A stretch of DNA of 64,000 nt from positions 21,902 through 85,901 of the forward strand of contig JAGAOT010000004.1 in assembly GCA_017623615.1 (NCBI GenBank), in the 5' to 3' direction. Positions 51,468 to 59,435 of this stretch are shown piece after piece. The translations under genes and the position numbers were made by a program. How positions within the stretch are numbered: position 1 is the first letter of the stretch; each line of letters starts with the position of its first letter. The notes beneath the pieces are model-generated. The model ran no database searches and was not told the DNA's origin. It saw nothing but the letters and a program-made list of their open reading frames with translations. The stretch comes from Clostridia bacterium (GTDB lineage: Bacteria; Bacillota; Clostridia; Oscillospirales; Acutalibacteraceae).

Positions 51468-52505
51468 ATGAAAAAAACCAAATCTCCCGCGCTTGCGGGT
51501 GCAATACTGTTTATTTTTCTGTTCTTTTTTGCGCGGGATTTTGCAGGGGGAATCGTGCAGGGGCTTGAAAGCTGTGCAAAAACGGTTATTCCGTCGCTTT
51601 TTCCGTTCCTTATAGCGGCTTCGCTTGCGGGCAGCGGCACTCTGCCCGAAAAGGCAAAAAAAATCATAAATCCGATAACCGAACGGTTATTTCGTCTGCC
51701 TGCCGACACCTTGCCCGTTATCGCTCTTGCTCAGCTTGGTGGTTATCTTTCGGGAGCAAAAGCCGCCGACGCTCTCTGCCGCGCGGGGAGCATAACAAAA
51801 TCGCAGGCGCAAAGGCTGATGCTTTTTTCCGTCAACGCGGGCATGGGCTTTTCCGTCAATGCCATCGGCAGTATAATGCTCGGGTCGCGGGAAGCGGGGA
51901 GGGTGATTTTTATATCGCTCTGTATTTCTTCGCTGATTGCAGGATTTTTCACCCGATTTTTGCCCGATGAAAAGGGCGAAACCCGCAAAATTGCTTCGAA
52001 AAGCGAATCGATGTCTGCAATTACGGTCAAAAGCGTTTCGTCAAGCGCCGCTGCGATGCTGACTGCCTGCGCGTTTGTGATATTTTTTTCGGGGCTTCTT
52101 TCGGTCATATCCTCAAGGGTTAAAAATGAAAGCCTGCGTATTCTGATATCCTGCCTTCTTGAAGTCACAAACGGCTGTTCGTTAGCAGCAGGAAAAATTT
52201 CAATTCCCGCCCTTGCCGCCGTGTGCGCATTCGGAGGAATCTGCATTCATTTGCAGGTTTTTGCCCTCACCGAAAGCATCGGCATGAAATACGGTGAGTT
52301 TTTTCTGTTTCGCCTGCTTCATGCCGCGCTTGCCTTTGCGGTATGCCATGCCGCACTTCGGTTTTTTCCGATAGATGAACAGGTTTTTCTCTCCTTTTCA
52401 AAAAACGCCGCTCTGTGGTCTTTTTCCGCGCCCGCCTCGGTGTCGCTTCTGTTTTTATCGGCTTTGCTGATATTAGACCTTGATAATAAAACTGAAATAT
52501 GCTAA
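51468..52505 (+). CDS. ylbJ: Sporulation integral membrane protein YlbJ
   Basis: 345 residues, about eight membrane helices of the Gate/nucleoside-recognition type. Typical segments: GLESCAKTVIPSLFPFLIAA, LAQLGGYLSGAKAADALCRAG, FSVNAGMGFSVNAIGS and, near the C-terminus, LLEVTNGCSLAAG. YlbJ is a mother-cell protein needed for spore cortex formation in Bacillus. It stands in line with spmA/spmB, separated by the inverted-repeat element. Confidence 0.9.
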   Translation: MKKTKSPALAGAILFIFLFFFARDFAGGIVQGLESCAKTVIPSLFPFLIAASLAGSGTLPEKAKKIINPITERLFRLPADTLPVIALAQLGGYLSGAKAADALCRAGSITKSQAQRLMLFSVNAGMGFSVNAIGSIMLGSREAGRVIFISLCISSLIAGFFTRFLPDEKGETRKIASKSESMSAITVKSVSSSAAAMLTACAFVIFFSGLLSVISSRVKNESLRILISCLLEVTNGCSLAAGKISIPALAAVCAFGGICIHLQVFALTESIGMKYGEFFLFRLLHAALAFAVCHAALRFFPIDEQVFLSFSKNAALWSFSAPASVSLLFLSALLILDLDNKTEIC

Positions 52506-52531
52506 AATTCAACAGAAAGGGAGTTGAACTG

Positions 52532-52750
52532 ATGAAAAACAAGCTTCTTGAAAAGAAAAAATACCCCGCCGCGTGCGAATACTGCAAGCACGGCAGGCTT
52601 TCTCCCGACGAGGAATCGGTTCTTTGCATAAAAAAGGGGCTTGTTGCGCCCGACGGAAAGTGCATGCGCTATTCCTATGACCCGCTTAAACGCAGACCGA
52701 AAAAACCGCCTATGCTTCAGCAGGCGGACCCCTCGGATTTTGAGCTGTGA
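52532..52750 (+). CDS. Small conserved Cys-containing protein, unknown
   Basis: 72 residues. MKNKLLEKKKYPAACEYCKH, then VLCIKKG and GKCMRYSYDPLKRRPKKPP: four Cys spaced as CxxC...C...C, a possible zinc site, followed by a basic Pro-rich segment and an acidic end. Recurrent in Clostridia but with no function known to me. ATG at 52532 with GGGAG upstream, 26 bp after ylbJ and 10 bp before the sialidase-like gene. Confidence 0.75.
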   Translation: MKNKLLEKKKYPAACEYCKHGRLSPDEESVLCIKKGLVAPDGKCMRYSYDPLKRRPKKPPMLQQADPSDFEL

Positions 52751-52760
52751 GGTAATTAAA

Positions 52761-53750
52761 ATGAAAACAATCAAAGAATTTATCTGCAATCCCTTGCCCA
52801 CCCCCAACTGCCACGCATCAACCGTTCTCCCTCTGCCCGACGGCACGGTTATCGCCGCATGGTTCGGCGGAACAAAGGAGAGCACCGCGGATGTTGATAT
52901 ATGGTATGCCCGCCGCGACGAAAACGGCTGGAGCAAGCCCGCGGCAGTCAGCTACAACAAACACATTCCCCATTGGAATCCCGTGCTTTTCCTGCGCAAA
53001 AACGGCGACGTTGTGCTGTTTTTCAAGGTTGGCAAAGAAATTTTTTCGTGGCGCACCTTTGCATGCGTTTCAACCGACGGCGGCAAAACCTTCGGCACTC
53101 CGTATGAATTGGTAAAGGGCGACAGAAGCGACGGCAGAGGACCCGTTAAAAACAAATGTCTGCGACTCGAAAGCGGCAGAGTGCTTGCACCCGCATCAAA
53201 CGAAAACCGCGGCTGGAACTGCTTTGTTGATATTTCCGACGATGACGGCGAAACCTGGCGAAAGACACCGAAAATCAAAACCGAGCAGGCTGTTCCCATT
53301 TTTAACAGACAAAACCACTACACCTCAAACCTTATCCCCATGATTCAGCCCACTCTCTGGGAGTCTGCACCTAATAAGGTGCATATGCTCACGCGCACAT
53401 CTGTCGGCAGGGCATACAGAAGCGATTCCGAGGACGGCGGCGAAACATGGTGTCAGGCATATGCAACGGATTTGCCCAATAATAACAGCGGACTTGACGT
53501 TGTTAAAACCCCCAACGGCGACCTTTACTTGCTCTCAAACCCCGTTGAGGAAAATTGGGGTGAGCGTTCACCGCTTACGCTCCAGAAATCAACCGATAAC
53601 GGCGCAACGTGGGAAACCGTGCTTGTGCTTGAAGAAGAGAAAAAGGACAGCGAGTTTTCATACCCCGCGATAGAGTATATGAACGGCGCGCTGTATATCA
53701 CCTACACCCACGAAAGGCTCAATGTGGCTTTTTGGAAAATAGAATTATAA
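52761..53750 (+). CDS. Sialidase-like (BNR-repeat) exo-glycosidase
   Basis: 329 residues forming a six-bladed propeller with Asp-box motifs STDGGKTFG, SDDDGETWR, SEDGGETWC and STDNGATWE. N-terminal HASTVLPLPDGTVIAAWFGG and PNGDLYLLSNPVEENWG blades match the BNR_2 family, which includes exo-sialidases and related hydrolases. No signal peptide, so it acts in the cytoplasm on imported sugars. Catalytic residues cannot be placed with confidence; a role in sialic or other sugar release is likely but the substrate is open. Confidence 0.82.
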   Translation: MKTIKEFICNPLPTPNCHASTVLPLPDGTVIAAWFGGTKESTADVDIWYARRDENGWSKPAAVSYNKHIPHWNPVLFLRKNGDVVLFFKVGKEIFSWRTFACVSTDGGKTFGTPYELVKGDRSDGRGPVKNKCLRLESGRVLAPASNENRGWNCFVDISDDDGETWRKTPKIKTEQAVPIFNRQNHYTSNLIPMIQPTLWESAPNKVHMLTRTSVGRAYRSDSEDGGETWCQAYATDLPNNNSGLDVVKTPNGDLYLLSNPVEENWGERSPLTLQKSTDNGATWETVLVLEEEKKDSEFSYPAIEYMNGALYITYTHERLNVAFWKIEL

Positions 53751-53798
53751 TAGGGTTGGCTCACGAAGCGAAGAACAAAAGAAACACAAAAATAAATC

Positions 53799-53842
53799 AG
53801 GCGGTTTGCATCGGATTTTTTACCTTTGCAAACCGCCTTTTG
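53799..53842 (+). terminator. Intrinsic terminator after the sialidase-like gene
   Basis: AGGCGGTTTGCA (53799-53810) pairs with TGCAAACCGCCT (53827-53838), followed by TTTTG. The 53843-53917 gap holds nothing further. Confidence 0.9.
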
Positions 53843-53917
53843 TTTAATATAGAGTCAATAAAATGTTTATTTGTTTCTTTTTAGCCGTTTTTTTCATCTC
53901 CGTGAACCAACCCTCGT

Positions 53918-54460
53918 TTACTGCTCTGTTGTCGTTTCAACCACCGCCGACTGCGGGGGTGCGGTTGTTGCGGGTGCGGCATTCTGCGGGAAATCGAAGC
54001 CCGAAATAAAGCCTCCCTGCTCGAGCGAGCAAACATCGCCGCCGATTACCCTGCCGTCATAAATGAGCAGGTTTGCCTGAACGCTTTTGCTGTTTTCAAG
54101 CCCCGGATAGTTCAGAACGGTATAAGTCCAGCGTTTTGCGCGCACTCCTTTGAACGGCTCAAGGTCAAGCCCCTGCGCCTTGTTCATTGCGGCATATTCC
54201 GTGTAGCCGTCGTCAAAATTTTCGGGGATTATAACCTCACTGACCTCAACGGGGTCCTCGGATATTTTCCAGCCGAACTGTGAAAGGAAAGCCGTTCTCT
54301 CCGCCGCGCTTTCCGCCTTGTAATTGACCGCCGAATCGTCTGTTGCCGCGGGCTTTTCGCCCCTGCCGATAACCATGATGAGGGCGATAACTGCCGCCGC
54401 AAGCGCAACAAGCAGAGCCGCCATTTTTGCTTTTGAAGTTTTAACCGAATATACAAACAT
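53918..54460 (-). CDS. DUF4830-domain membrane-anchored protein
   Basis: 180 residues. N-terminal membrane helix (AALLVALAAAVIALIMVIG), then an extracellular domain with ERTAFLSQFGWKISEDPVEVSEVIIP and AMNKAQGLDLEPFKG, LLIYDGRVIGGDVCSLE, matching DUF4830. Thr/Pro-rich tail. Function unknown. Its ribosome site GGCGGTGA is the 3' arm of a hairpin, so translation may depend on the upstream phosphodiesterase gene. Confidence 0.8.
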   Translation of the reverse strand: MFVYSVKTSKAKMAALLVALAAAVIALIMVIGRGEKPAATDDSAVNYKAESAAERTAFLSQFGWKISEDPVEVSEVIIPENFDDGYTEYAAMNKAQGLDLEPFKGVRAKRWTYTVLNYPGLENSKSVQANLLIYDGRVIGGDVCSLEQGGFISGFDFPQNAAPATTAPPQSAVVETTTEQ

Positions 54461-54465
54461 TTATC

Positions 54466-54500
54466 TCACCGCCTGAAACAAAGATATGCTCGGGCGGTGA
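54466..54500 (-). promoter_or_regulatory. Ribosome-site-sequestering hairpin before the DUF4830 gene
   Basis: On the minus strand TCACCGCC (54500-54493) pairs perfectly with GGCGGTGA (54473-54466) across a 19-nt loop. The second arm is the ribosome site of the gene starting at 54460, and the first arm begins 6 bases after the preceding stop codon, so a ribosome reaching that stop would open it. Confidence 0.5.
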
Positions 54501-54506
54501 TTATTA

Positions 54507-54965
54507 TTACACTTTCATTTTCAGCAGCATTATGCCCGCGGGGGTTATGTCGATAACTCCGTATTCGCCGTTTCGGGCGCAGCCGGGATTCATAACGTGA
54601 AGCCCGTCGTCATAAGCAGTCACGCTTTGGTGCGTGTGACCGTATAATGCAATATGGGCACCGAGCGTCTTTGCCTTTTCAATAAATGACTGTGTGCCGT
54701 GCTTGACAAGCTCCGTGTGACCGTGAGAGCAGAAAATGCGCACTCCCTCAACGTCGATAATTTCGTTATTCGGTAAAAGGGAATAAAAGTCGCAGTTGCC
54801 GCAAACCTGAACAATTTTTCTGTTTGCAACGGCGTAAGCGATGCCGTCAAAATCTCGCTCACCGTCGCCCAGATGAATGATAAGCCCTGCATCTTTGTGC
54901 TGCAGCATGGCGGCTTCGAGCGTTCTGTCAGAGCCGTGGGAGTCCGAAAAAACCAGAATTCTCAA
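54507..54965 (-). CDS. YfcE/MJ0936-type metallophosphodiesterase
   Basis: 152 residues. Metal ligands in order: FSDSHG, HLGDGERD, GNCD, SHGH and YGHTH, the full set of a dimetal phosphodiesterase. The start is TTG at 54965 with GGAGGGA 7 bases upstream; the longer open frame upstream is antisense to two other genes and is not used. Cytoplasmic enzyme acting on phosphodiesters; the natural substrate is unknown. Forms an operon with the DUF4830 gene. Confidence 0.9.
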   Translation of the reverse strand: MRILVFSDSHGSDRTLEAAMLQHKDAGLIIHLGDGERDFDGIAYAVANRKIVQVCGNCDFYSLLPNNEIIDVEGVRIFCSHGHTELVKHGTQSFIEKAKTLGAHIALYGHTHQSVTAYDDGLHVMNPGCARNGEYGVIDITPAGIMLLKMKV

Positions 54966-55029
54966 AGAATCCCTCCGTTCTATCAAGTGATTTGTTAACA
55001 TATTATAAACCGAAAAGGCGGTGATTGCA

Positions 55030-55245
55030 ATGAATAAGGATAATTTTTCATTGGACGAATTGCTTCGGCTTGCCAAGGCATCCCAAAGCCAAAAGCCCGA
55101 GGATATGCTCGGCGCGGTGCAAAGCAGAATCCCCGAAAACAAAATGGATGAGATAAAAAAAGTGCTCGGCGACAAAAAAGCTCTGGAGGAAATTCTTAAC
55201 AGCGAGCAGGCAAAAAGAATAATGAAACAGTTTGGAAAGAAGTAG
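55030..55245 (+). CDS. Small helical protein, unknown (first of three)
   Basis: 71 residues, highly charged and helical: MNKDNFSLDELLRLAKASQS, then MLGAVQSRIPENKMDEIKKVLGDKKALEEILNSEQAKRIMKQF in parts, resembling a short alpha-helical packing unit. No Cys, no membrane helix. The ATG at 55030 follows AAGGCGGTGA. Divergent from the phosphodiesterase gene and 3 bp before the next small gene. I do not recognise the family. Confidence 0.7.
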   Translation: MNKDNFSLDELLRLAKASQSQKPEDMLGAVQSRIPENKMDEIKKVLGDKKALEEILNSEQAKRIMKQFGKK

Positions 55246-55248
55246 CAT

Positions 55249-55602
55249 ATGGACAGCATAAACGATATTTTATCAAGCCTCACAGATGACGATATCGAAA
55301 ACCTCAAGGCCGCGGCGGCAAACCTCTTTTCCTCCGAAGAAAAAACGGAAAAAGAAGAGAGCTGCGGTCTTGGCGGCATGCCTGATTTTTCGGCGATGCT
55401 CGGCAATGCGCAGATGATGGCAAAGCTCGGTTCGATAATGAGCATGATGAATAAAACAGACGAACGCACACGCCTGATTGAGGCACTCAAACCGCTTTTG
55501 AGCGAAAAACGCAGAAGAAAGGCAGATGAAGCAATGCAGATGATGAAGCTTTTCGACCTTTTGCCCATGATTTCGGAGCTTACGGGCGGTGACGGCAAAT
55601 GA
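55249..55602 (+). CDS. Small Met-rich helical protein, unknown (second of three)
   Basis: 117 residues: acidic helical start (SINDILSSLTDDDIENLKAA), a Gly/Met-rich centre (CGLGGMPDFSAMLGNAQMMA, SIMSMMNKTDERTRL) and a helical C-terminal part (LLSEKRRRKADEAMQMMKLF). Eleven or more Met residues are unusual. It overlaps the third small gene by 4 nt (ATGA). Same kind of helical content as its neighbour, so they may form a complex; no family known to me. Confidence 0.7.
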   Translation: MDSINDILSSLTDDDIENLKAAAANLFSSEEKTEKEESCGLGGMPDFSAMLGNAQMMAKLGSIMSMMNKTDERTRLIEALKPLLSEKRRRKADEAMQMMKLFDLLPMISELTGGDGK

Positions 55603-55757
55603 ACACCGACCTTTTAAGGCTGATTTTGCCCGAAAAATCCGTTCACGCCCGCCGCAAGGATTCCGACAGCGAAATACTGCTGCCGATAATCATTCTGCTC
55701 ATTGCCGACAGAGGCGACTTTTTTCTGATTCTTTCTTTGATGTATATATTGTTATAG
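55599..55757 (+). CDS. 52-residue small membrane-like protein (third of three)
   Basis: An ATG that overlaps the preceding stop (ATGA) opens a 52-residue frame: a short amphipathic start (NTDLLRLILPEKSVHARRKD), then ILLPIIILLIADRGDFFLIL and a hydrophobic end (LMYILL). Coupled translation and the end exactly before an intergenic promoter-like region support it. Predicted to sit in the membrane; function unknown. Confidence 0.6.
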   Translation: MNTDLLRLILPEKSVHARRKDSDSEILLPIIILLIADRGDFFLILSLMYILL

Positions 55758-55816
55758 CTTGAAAAAACAGAAATAATATTGTAGAATGATATAAACACGC
55801 AAAGGAGTGAATCAAA

Positions 55817-56068
55817 ATGGTTTATAAATATGCAACCAAGGGCACCTGCGCGCGCTCGATTGAATTTGAGCTTGACGGCGAAACGGTTAAAAATATTCGC
55901 TTTGAGGGCGGCTGCAACGGCAACCTCAAGGGCATCGGCGCAATCGTTGACGGCATGAAAGCCGAGGACGTTATCAAAAAGCTTGAGGGTATCAGATGCG
56001 GCTTCAAAAGCACATCATGCCCCGACCAGCTTGCAAAAGCATTAAGAAAGGCTGTTGAAAATGGATAA
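55817..56068 (+). CDS. TSCPD-domain protein (TIGR03905 family)
   Basis: 83 residues: YKYATKGTCARSIEFELDG, RFEGGCNGNLKGIGAIVDGM and GIRCGFKSTSCPDQLAKAL. TSCPD domains occur at the C-terminus of class II ribonucleotide reductases; this stand-alone type is common in Clostridia and its role is not known. Four conserved Cys. GGAGTG ribosome site; overlaps the next gene by 8 nt. Confidence 0.9.
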   Translation: MVYKYATKGTCARSIEFELDGETVKNIRFEGGCNGNLKGIGAIVDGMKAEDVIKKLEGIRCGFKSTSCPDQLAKALRKAVENG

Positions 56069-56495
56069 TAAAAATAATATTAAACTCACATTTTATATCG
56101 TATGCGGACTGCTTCTCGGCGCACCCTACATATGGAAGCTCATAAAGCTTGTTCCCGAAATCCTTGAAAAAATCCCCAACGTTGTTGAGGTGCTTTCGGC
56201 GGCGGGCTATGCCGTGCTTGTTATCGCCTCAATCGCGGTTGCCTACAAGCTCGGTGAGGCGCTCTGGATAAGAATTGTCAATATTTATTCTGCCGTCGGA
56301 CTTGCCGTGAGCGTTCTTGTGCTCATGACAAGGGCTCTCGGCGTTTCCGAGGTTTTTGAGGTTTTGTTTGAGCTTATCTGCGCCCCCTTCTACGGCATCG
56401 AATCGCCCATGGCGGTCACCGTGCTTATGCTTGTGCTTTCAATAACCGCCTATGCATTTCTCAATAAAATGCCTGCGGCAAAAAAAGAAAACTAA
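56061..56495 (+). CDS. Small integral membrane protein, unknown
   Basis: 144 residues with about four membrane helices (LTFYIVCGLLLGAPYIWKLI, AAGYAVLVIASIAVAYKLG, IYSAVGLAVSVLVLMTRALG, AVTVLMLVLSITAYAFL) and a short basic C-terminus. No family recognised. The ATG at 56061 is inside the end of the TSCPD gene with AAAGGC upstream, so the pair is coupled. Confidence 0.7.
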   Translation: MDNKNNIKLTFYIVCGLLLGAPYIWKLIKLVPEILEKIPNVVEVLSAAGYAVLVIASIAVAYKLGEALWIRIVNIYSAVGLAVSVLVLMTRALGVSEVFEVLFELICAPFYGIESPMAVTVLMLVLSITAYAFLNKMPAAKKEN

Positions 56496-56508
56496 ACCAA
56501 GGCACGAA

Positions 56509-56535
56509 AGGGACGATGTGGGCATCGTCCCCTAC
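56509..56535. repeat. REP-like palindrome (inverted)
   Basis: GGGACGATG/CATCGTCCC stem ending CCTAC, i.e. the GTAG head on the minus strand. Intergenic, before the methyltransferase gene. Confidence 0.85.
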
Positions 56536-56557
56536 ATATAAAGAATAGAGGGTTCTC

Positions 56558-57730
56558 ATGTCACAAAAATCCAATCTGAAAACAAACCCCGATGCCTGCC
56601 CGCTTGCGAAGAAGTGCGGCGGGTGCCAGCTTCAAAATATGAGCTATGAGCGTCAGCTTCGCTGGAAGCAGGCGCGATGTGAAATTTTGCTCAAAAAATT
56701 CGGAAAAGTTGATAAAATAATAGGCATGGACAACCCCTACCATTATCGCAACAAGGTGCAGGCGGCGTTCGGCAGAACAAAAAGCGGAAAAATCATTTCG
56801 GGCGTCTATCAGTCCGGCAGTCACCGCATTGTTATGGTCGATTCCTGCATGACAGAGGACAAAATTGCCGATGAAATCATCGTTGATATCCGCAATATGC
56901 TCCCCAAGTTCAAGATTTGGACTTATGACGAGGATAAGGGCACGGGCTTTTTGCGCCATGTGCTTGTCAAACGCGGGTTTTCAAGCGGCGAGGTCATGGT
57001 TGTTTTGGTCGGTGCAAGCGGATATTTCCCCATGAAAAAGAAATTCACCGCCGAATTGCTTAAAAAGCACCCCGAAATAACCACGGTTGTTCTCAACATC
57101 AACCCCAAAAACACAAATCTTGTGCTGGGCGAAAAAGAGGAAGTCCTTTACGGCAGCGGCTATATCGAGGACACTCTCTGCGGCAGGGTTTTCCGCATTT
57201 CACCCAAGTCTTTTTATCAGATAAATCCCGTTCAGACCGAAAAGCTTTACGGCAAAGCAATGGAGCTTGCAAACCTGAGCGAAAAAACAACCGTGCTGGA
57301 CGCATATTGCGGAATAGGAACAATCGGTCTTGTTGCCGCAAAAACCGCGGGCAAGGTTATCGGCGTTGAGCTGAATCCCGATGCAGTCAAGGATGCAATA
57401 TCAAACGCAAAGCACAACAACGCGGGAAACGCGAGATTTTATTGCGCCGATGCGGGCGATTTTATGCAGGAGCTTGCGCTTGCGGGCGAGAAGTTTGACG
57501 TTGTTTTTATGGACCCGCCGCGCTCCGGCAGCAGCAAAAAATTCATCGATTCGCTTGCGATAGCCGCCCCGAAAACGGTTGTTTATATTTCCTGCAACCC
57601 CGAAACCCTTGCAAGGGATTTGACAATGCTCGAAAAAAAGGGCTACAAAGTCCAAAAAATCTGCCCCGTGGACATGTTCCCGCATACTAACCATATTGAA
57701 TGTGTTGTGCGGTTGAGTCTTGCAAAGTAA
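56558..57730 (+). CDS. TrmA/RlmD-family 23S rRNA (uracil-C5) methyltransferase
   Basis: 390 residues. N-terminal iron-sulfur cysteines CPLAKKCGGCQLQNM, a central RNA-contact region, SAM site VLDAYCGIGTIGLVAAKTAG, and catalytic motifs DPPRSGSSKKF and ISCNPETLARDL with the nucleophile Cys. It methylates one or more 23S rRNA uridines; RlmD-like or the dual-site RlmCD-like specificity cannot be decided. It is followed by a strong bidirectional terminator. Confidence 0.93.
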   Translation: MSQKSNLKTNPDACPLAKKCGGCQLQNMSYERQLRWKQARCEILLKKFGKVDKIIGMDNPYHYRNKVQAAFGRTKSGKIISGVYQSGSHRIVMVDSCMTEDKIADEIIVDIRNMLPKFKIWTYDEDKGTGFLRHVLVKRGFSSGEVMVVLVGASGYFPMKKKFTAELLKKHPEITTVVLNINPKNTNLVLGEKEEVLYGSGYIEDTLCGRVFRISPKSFYQINPVQTEKLYGKAMELANLSEKTTVLDAYCGIGTIGLVAAKTAGKVIGVELNPDAVKDAISNAKHNNAGNARFYCADAGDFMQELALAGEKFDVVFMDPPRSGSSKKFIDSLAIAAPKTVVYISCNPETLARDLTMLEKKGYKVQKICPVDMFPHTNHIECVVRLSLAK

Positions 57731-57743
57731 TAATATAACGAAA

Positions 57744-57766
57744 AGGCCACGGCAATGCCGTGGCCT
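57744..57766. terminator. Bidirectional terminator between the methyltransferase and putP
   Basis: AGGCCACGGCA (57744-57754) pairs with TGCCGTGGCCT (57756-57766), A4 on the left side and an AT-rich run on the right. It lies between two converging genes. Confidence 0.85.
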
Positions 57767-57775
57767 AATATTTTC

Positions 57776-59263
57776 TTATTCGATTTCCGCGCTGATTGCG
57801 AGGTCATAAAGCTCTTCAACTTCCTTGGAGGGCTTTTTGTCAATGAGGGAAACAACGATTGCAAAAATTGCGCCTGCGATAAATCCGGGAAGAAGCTCAT
57901 AAACGCCTGTGACGTCTGTGAGGAAGTTCATCCAAAGAACGTCAACAACCGCGCCGCCTACAACGCCTGCAATCGCGCCTTTGTAAGTAAATCTCTTCCA
58001 GAAAAGTGAAAGAATAATTACGGGACCGAATGCCGAGCCGAAGCCGCCCCATGCGTTGTCAACAAGGGTCATAATGCTTGCCGCGCCTTCGGATTTGCTG
58101 CTTGCGATGAAATAAGCAATAACAGCGATAATAAGAACAACGATTCTGCCGATCCAGAGAACTTCCTTGTCGGAAGCCTTCTTTCTGAAGATGGGCTTAT
58201 AGATATCGCTTGTGAATGAGGATGAAGCAACAAGGAGCTGGGAGTCAGCAGTGCTCATTGCGGCGGCAACGATGGCCGAAAGAAGAAGACCTGCAATAAA
58301 GCCGGGGAAAAGCTTCTGAGCAAGAGTTACGAAAACAAGTTCCTGCTGACCTGCATCAACCAGAGCCTGTGTGGGAGCAAACGCTCTGCCGAGAATAGCC
58401 ATTGCGATTGCTGCGCCAAGTGAGAGAACAACCCATACAATGCCGATTGTTGCAGATTTTTTGAGAACCTTGGAATTTTTTGTTGACATGAATCTTACGA
58501 TGATGTGAGGCATGCCGAAATAGCCGAGACCCCATGCGAGACCCGATACAACATCCTGCCAGCTTGCGGAGAAGGGGTTAAGGGGGCTTACGCCGCCGTC
58601 AACTGTTTCGAATACGCTGAAATCAAGCTCCTGAACGAATATCATCATAAAGGGAACTGCGAGAAGAGCCGCAAGCATCATAAGACCCTGGAAGAAGTCT
58701 GTCCAGCAAACAGCCTTAAAGCCGCCGAGGAATGTGTAAACAATAATAATTGCAGCAAAGATAAGAAGCGCAAGATTGGGGTTTTCAGCAAGCTGAGGAA
58801 CAACCTGAATGAAAACCTTCTGACCGGCAACAAAGCTTGATGCAACATAGATTGTGAAGAAAACAAGGAAAACGACAGCACAGATTATCTGGAGAGCAGG
58901 GCTCTTTGTGAGGAATCTGTTCGAAAGATACTGGGGGATTGTGATTGAATCGTTTGCCGCCTGGGAGAATTTGCGAAGTCTGCGGGCAATAAAAATCCAG
59001 TTAGCCGCCGTGCCGAGGGCAAGGCCGATACCAATCCAGACCTGACCCATGCCGAAGGCAAGAATGCTGCCGGGGAAGCCCATAAGCAGCCAGCCGCTCA
59101 TGTCGGAAGCCTGTGCGCTGAGTGCCGTTACCCAGGGACCCATTGAACGTCCGCCGAGGAAGTAGTCCTTTTCACCGCTGCCTTTTGACTTGAAGAAGAA
59201 GAAAAGACCGATACCGAGAACGGCAACAAAATAAAGAATGAATGCCGCAAGTTGTGTTGTCAT
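57776..59263 (-). CDS. putP: Sodium/proline symporter PutP
   Basis: 495 residues, about 13 membrane helices of the SSS family. PutP-like pieces: FFFKSKGSGEKDYFLGGRSMGPW, SAQASDMSGWLLMGFPGS and MSTADSQLLVASSSFTSDIY. It imports proline (or a related osmolyte) with Na+. The ATG at 59263 is used here; a TTG at 59272 with AAAGG closer upstream is an alternative adding three residues. Acidic C-terminus. Confidence 0.93.
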   Translation of the reverse strand: MTTQLAAFILYFVAVLGIGLFFFFKSKGSGEKDYFLGGRSMGPWVTALSAQASDMSGWLLMGFPGSILAFGMGQVWIGIGLALGTAANWIFIARRLRKFSQAANDSITIPQYLSNRFLTKSPALQIICAVVFLVFFTIYVASSFVAGQKVFIQVVPQLAENPNLALLIFAAIIIVYTFLGGFKAVCWTDFFQGLMMLAALLAVPFMMIFVQELDFSVFETVDGGVSPLNPFSASWQDVVSGLAWGLGYFGMPHIIVRFMSTKNSKVLKKSATIGIVWVVLSLGAAIAMAILGRAFAPTQALVDAGQQELVFVTLAQKLFPGFIAGLLLSAIVAAAMSTADSQLLVASSSFTSDIYKPIFRKKASDKEVLWIGRIVVLIIAVIAYFIASSKSEGAASIMTLVDNAWGGFGSAFGPVIILSLFWKRFTYKGAIAGVVGGAVVDVLWMNFLTDVTGVYELLPGFIAGAIFAIVVSLIDKKPSKEVEELYDLAISAEIE

Positions 59264-59299
59264 AAAAATCAAAAACCTTTCAAAAATATTGTAACCGAT

Positions 59300-59328
59300 A
59301 TATTAGCAGAAATTGAACACGAATGCAA
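59300..59328 (-). promoter_or_regulatory. Candidate promoter of putP
   Basis: Minus strand: -35 TTGCAT (59328-59323), 17-bp spacer, -10 TAATAT (59305-59300); about 37 nt to the start codon. Confidence 0.55.
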
Positions 59329-59374
59329 TACAGACTGCATTATAGAATTTAGTTCATACTTTGCTTTGCAAAAA

Positions 59375-59412
59375 CATAACGCAACGCTTTGATTTCAATG
59401 CGTTGCGTTATG
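59375..59412 (-). terminator. Terminator of the TetR-family gene
   Basis: CATAACGCAACGC (59375-59387) pairs perfectly with its complement at 59400-59412; on the minus strand TTTTT follows. It separates the TetR gene from putP. Confidence 0.88.
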
Positions 59413-59435
59413 GAGTGTTGTTCATACAACAATTA

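Noticed and set aside
54966-55598. N-terminal extension of the metallophosphodiesterase
   Set aside because: The extension lies antisense to two small plus-strand genes and the DSHG domain needs no extra N-terminus; TTG at 54965 has an ideal ribosome site.
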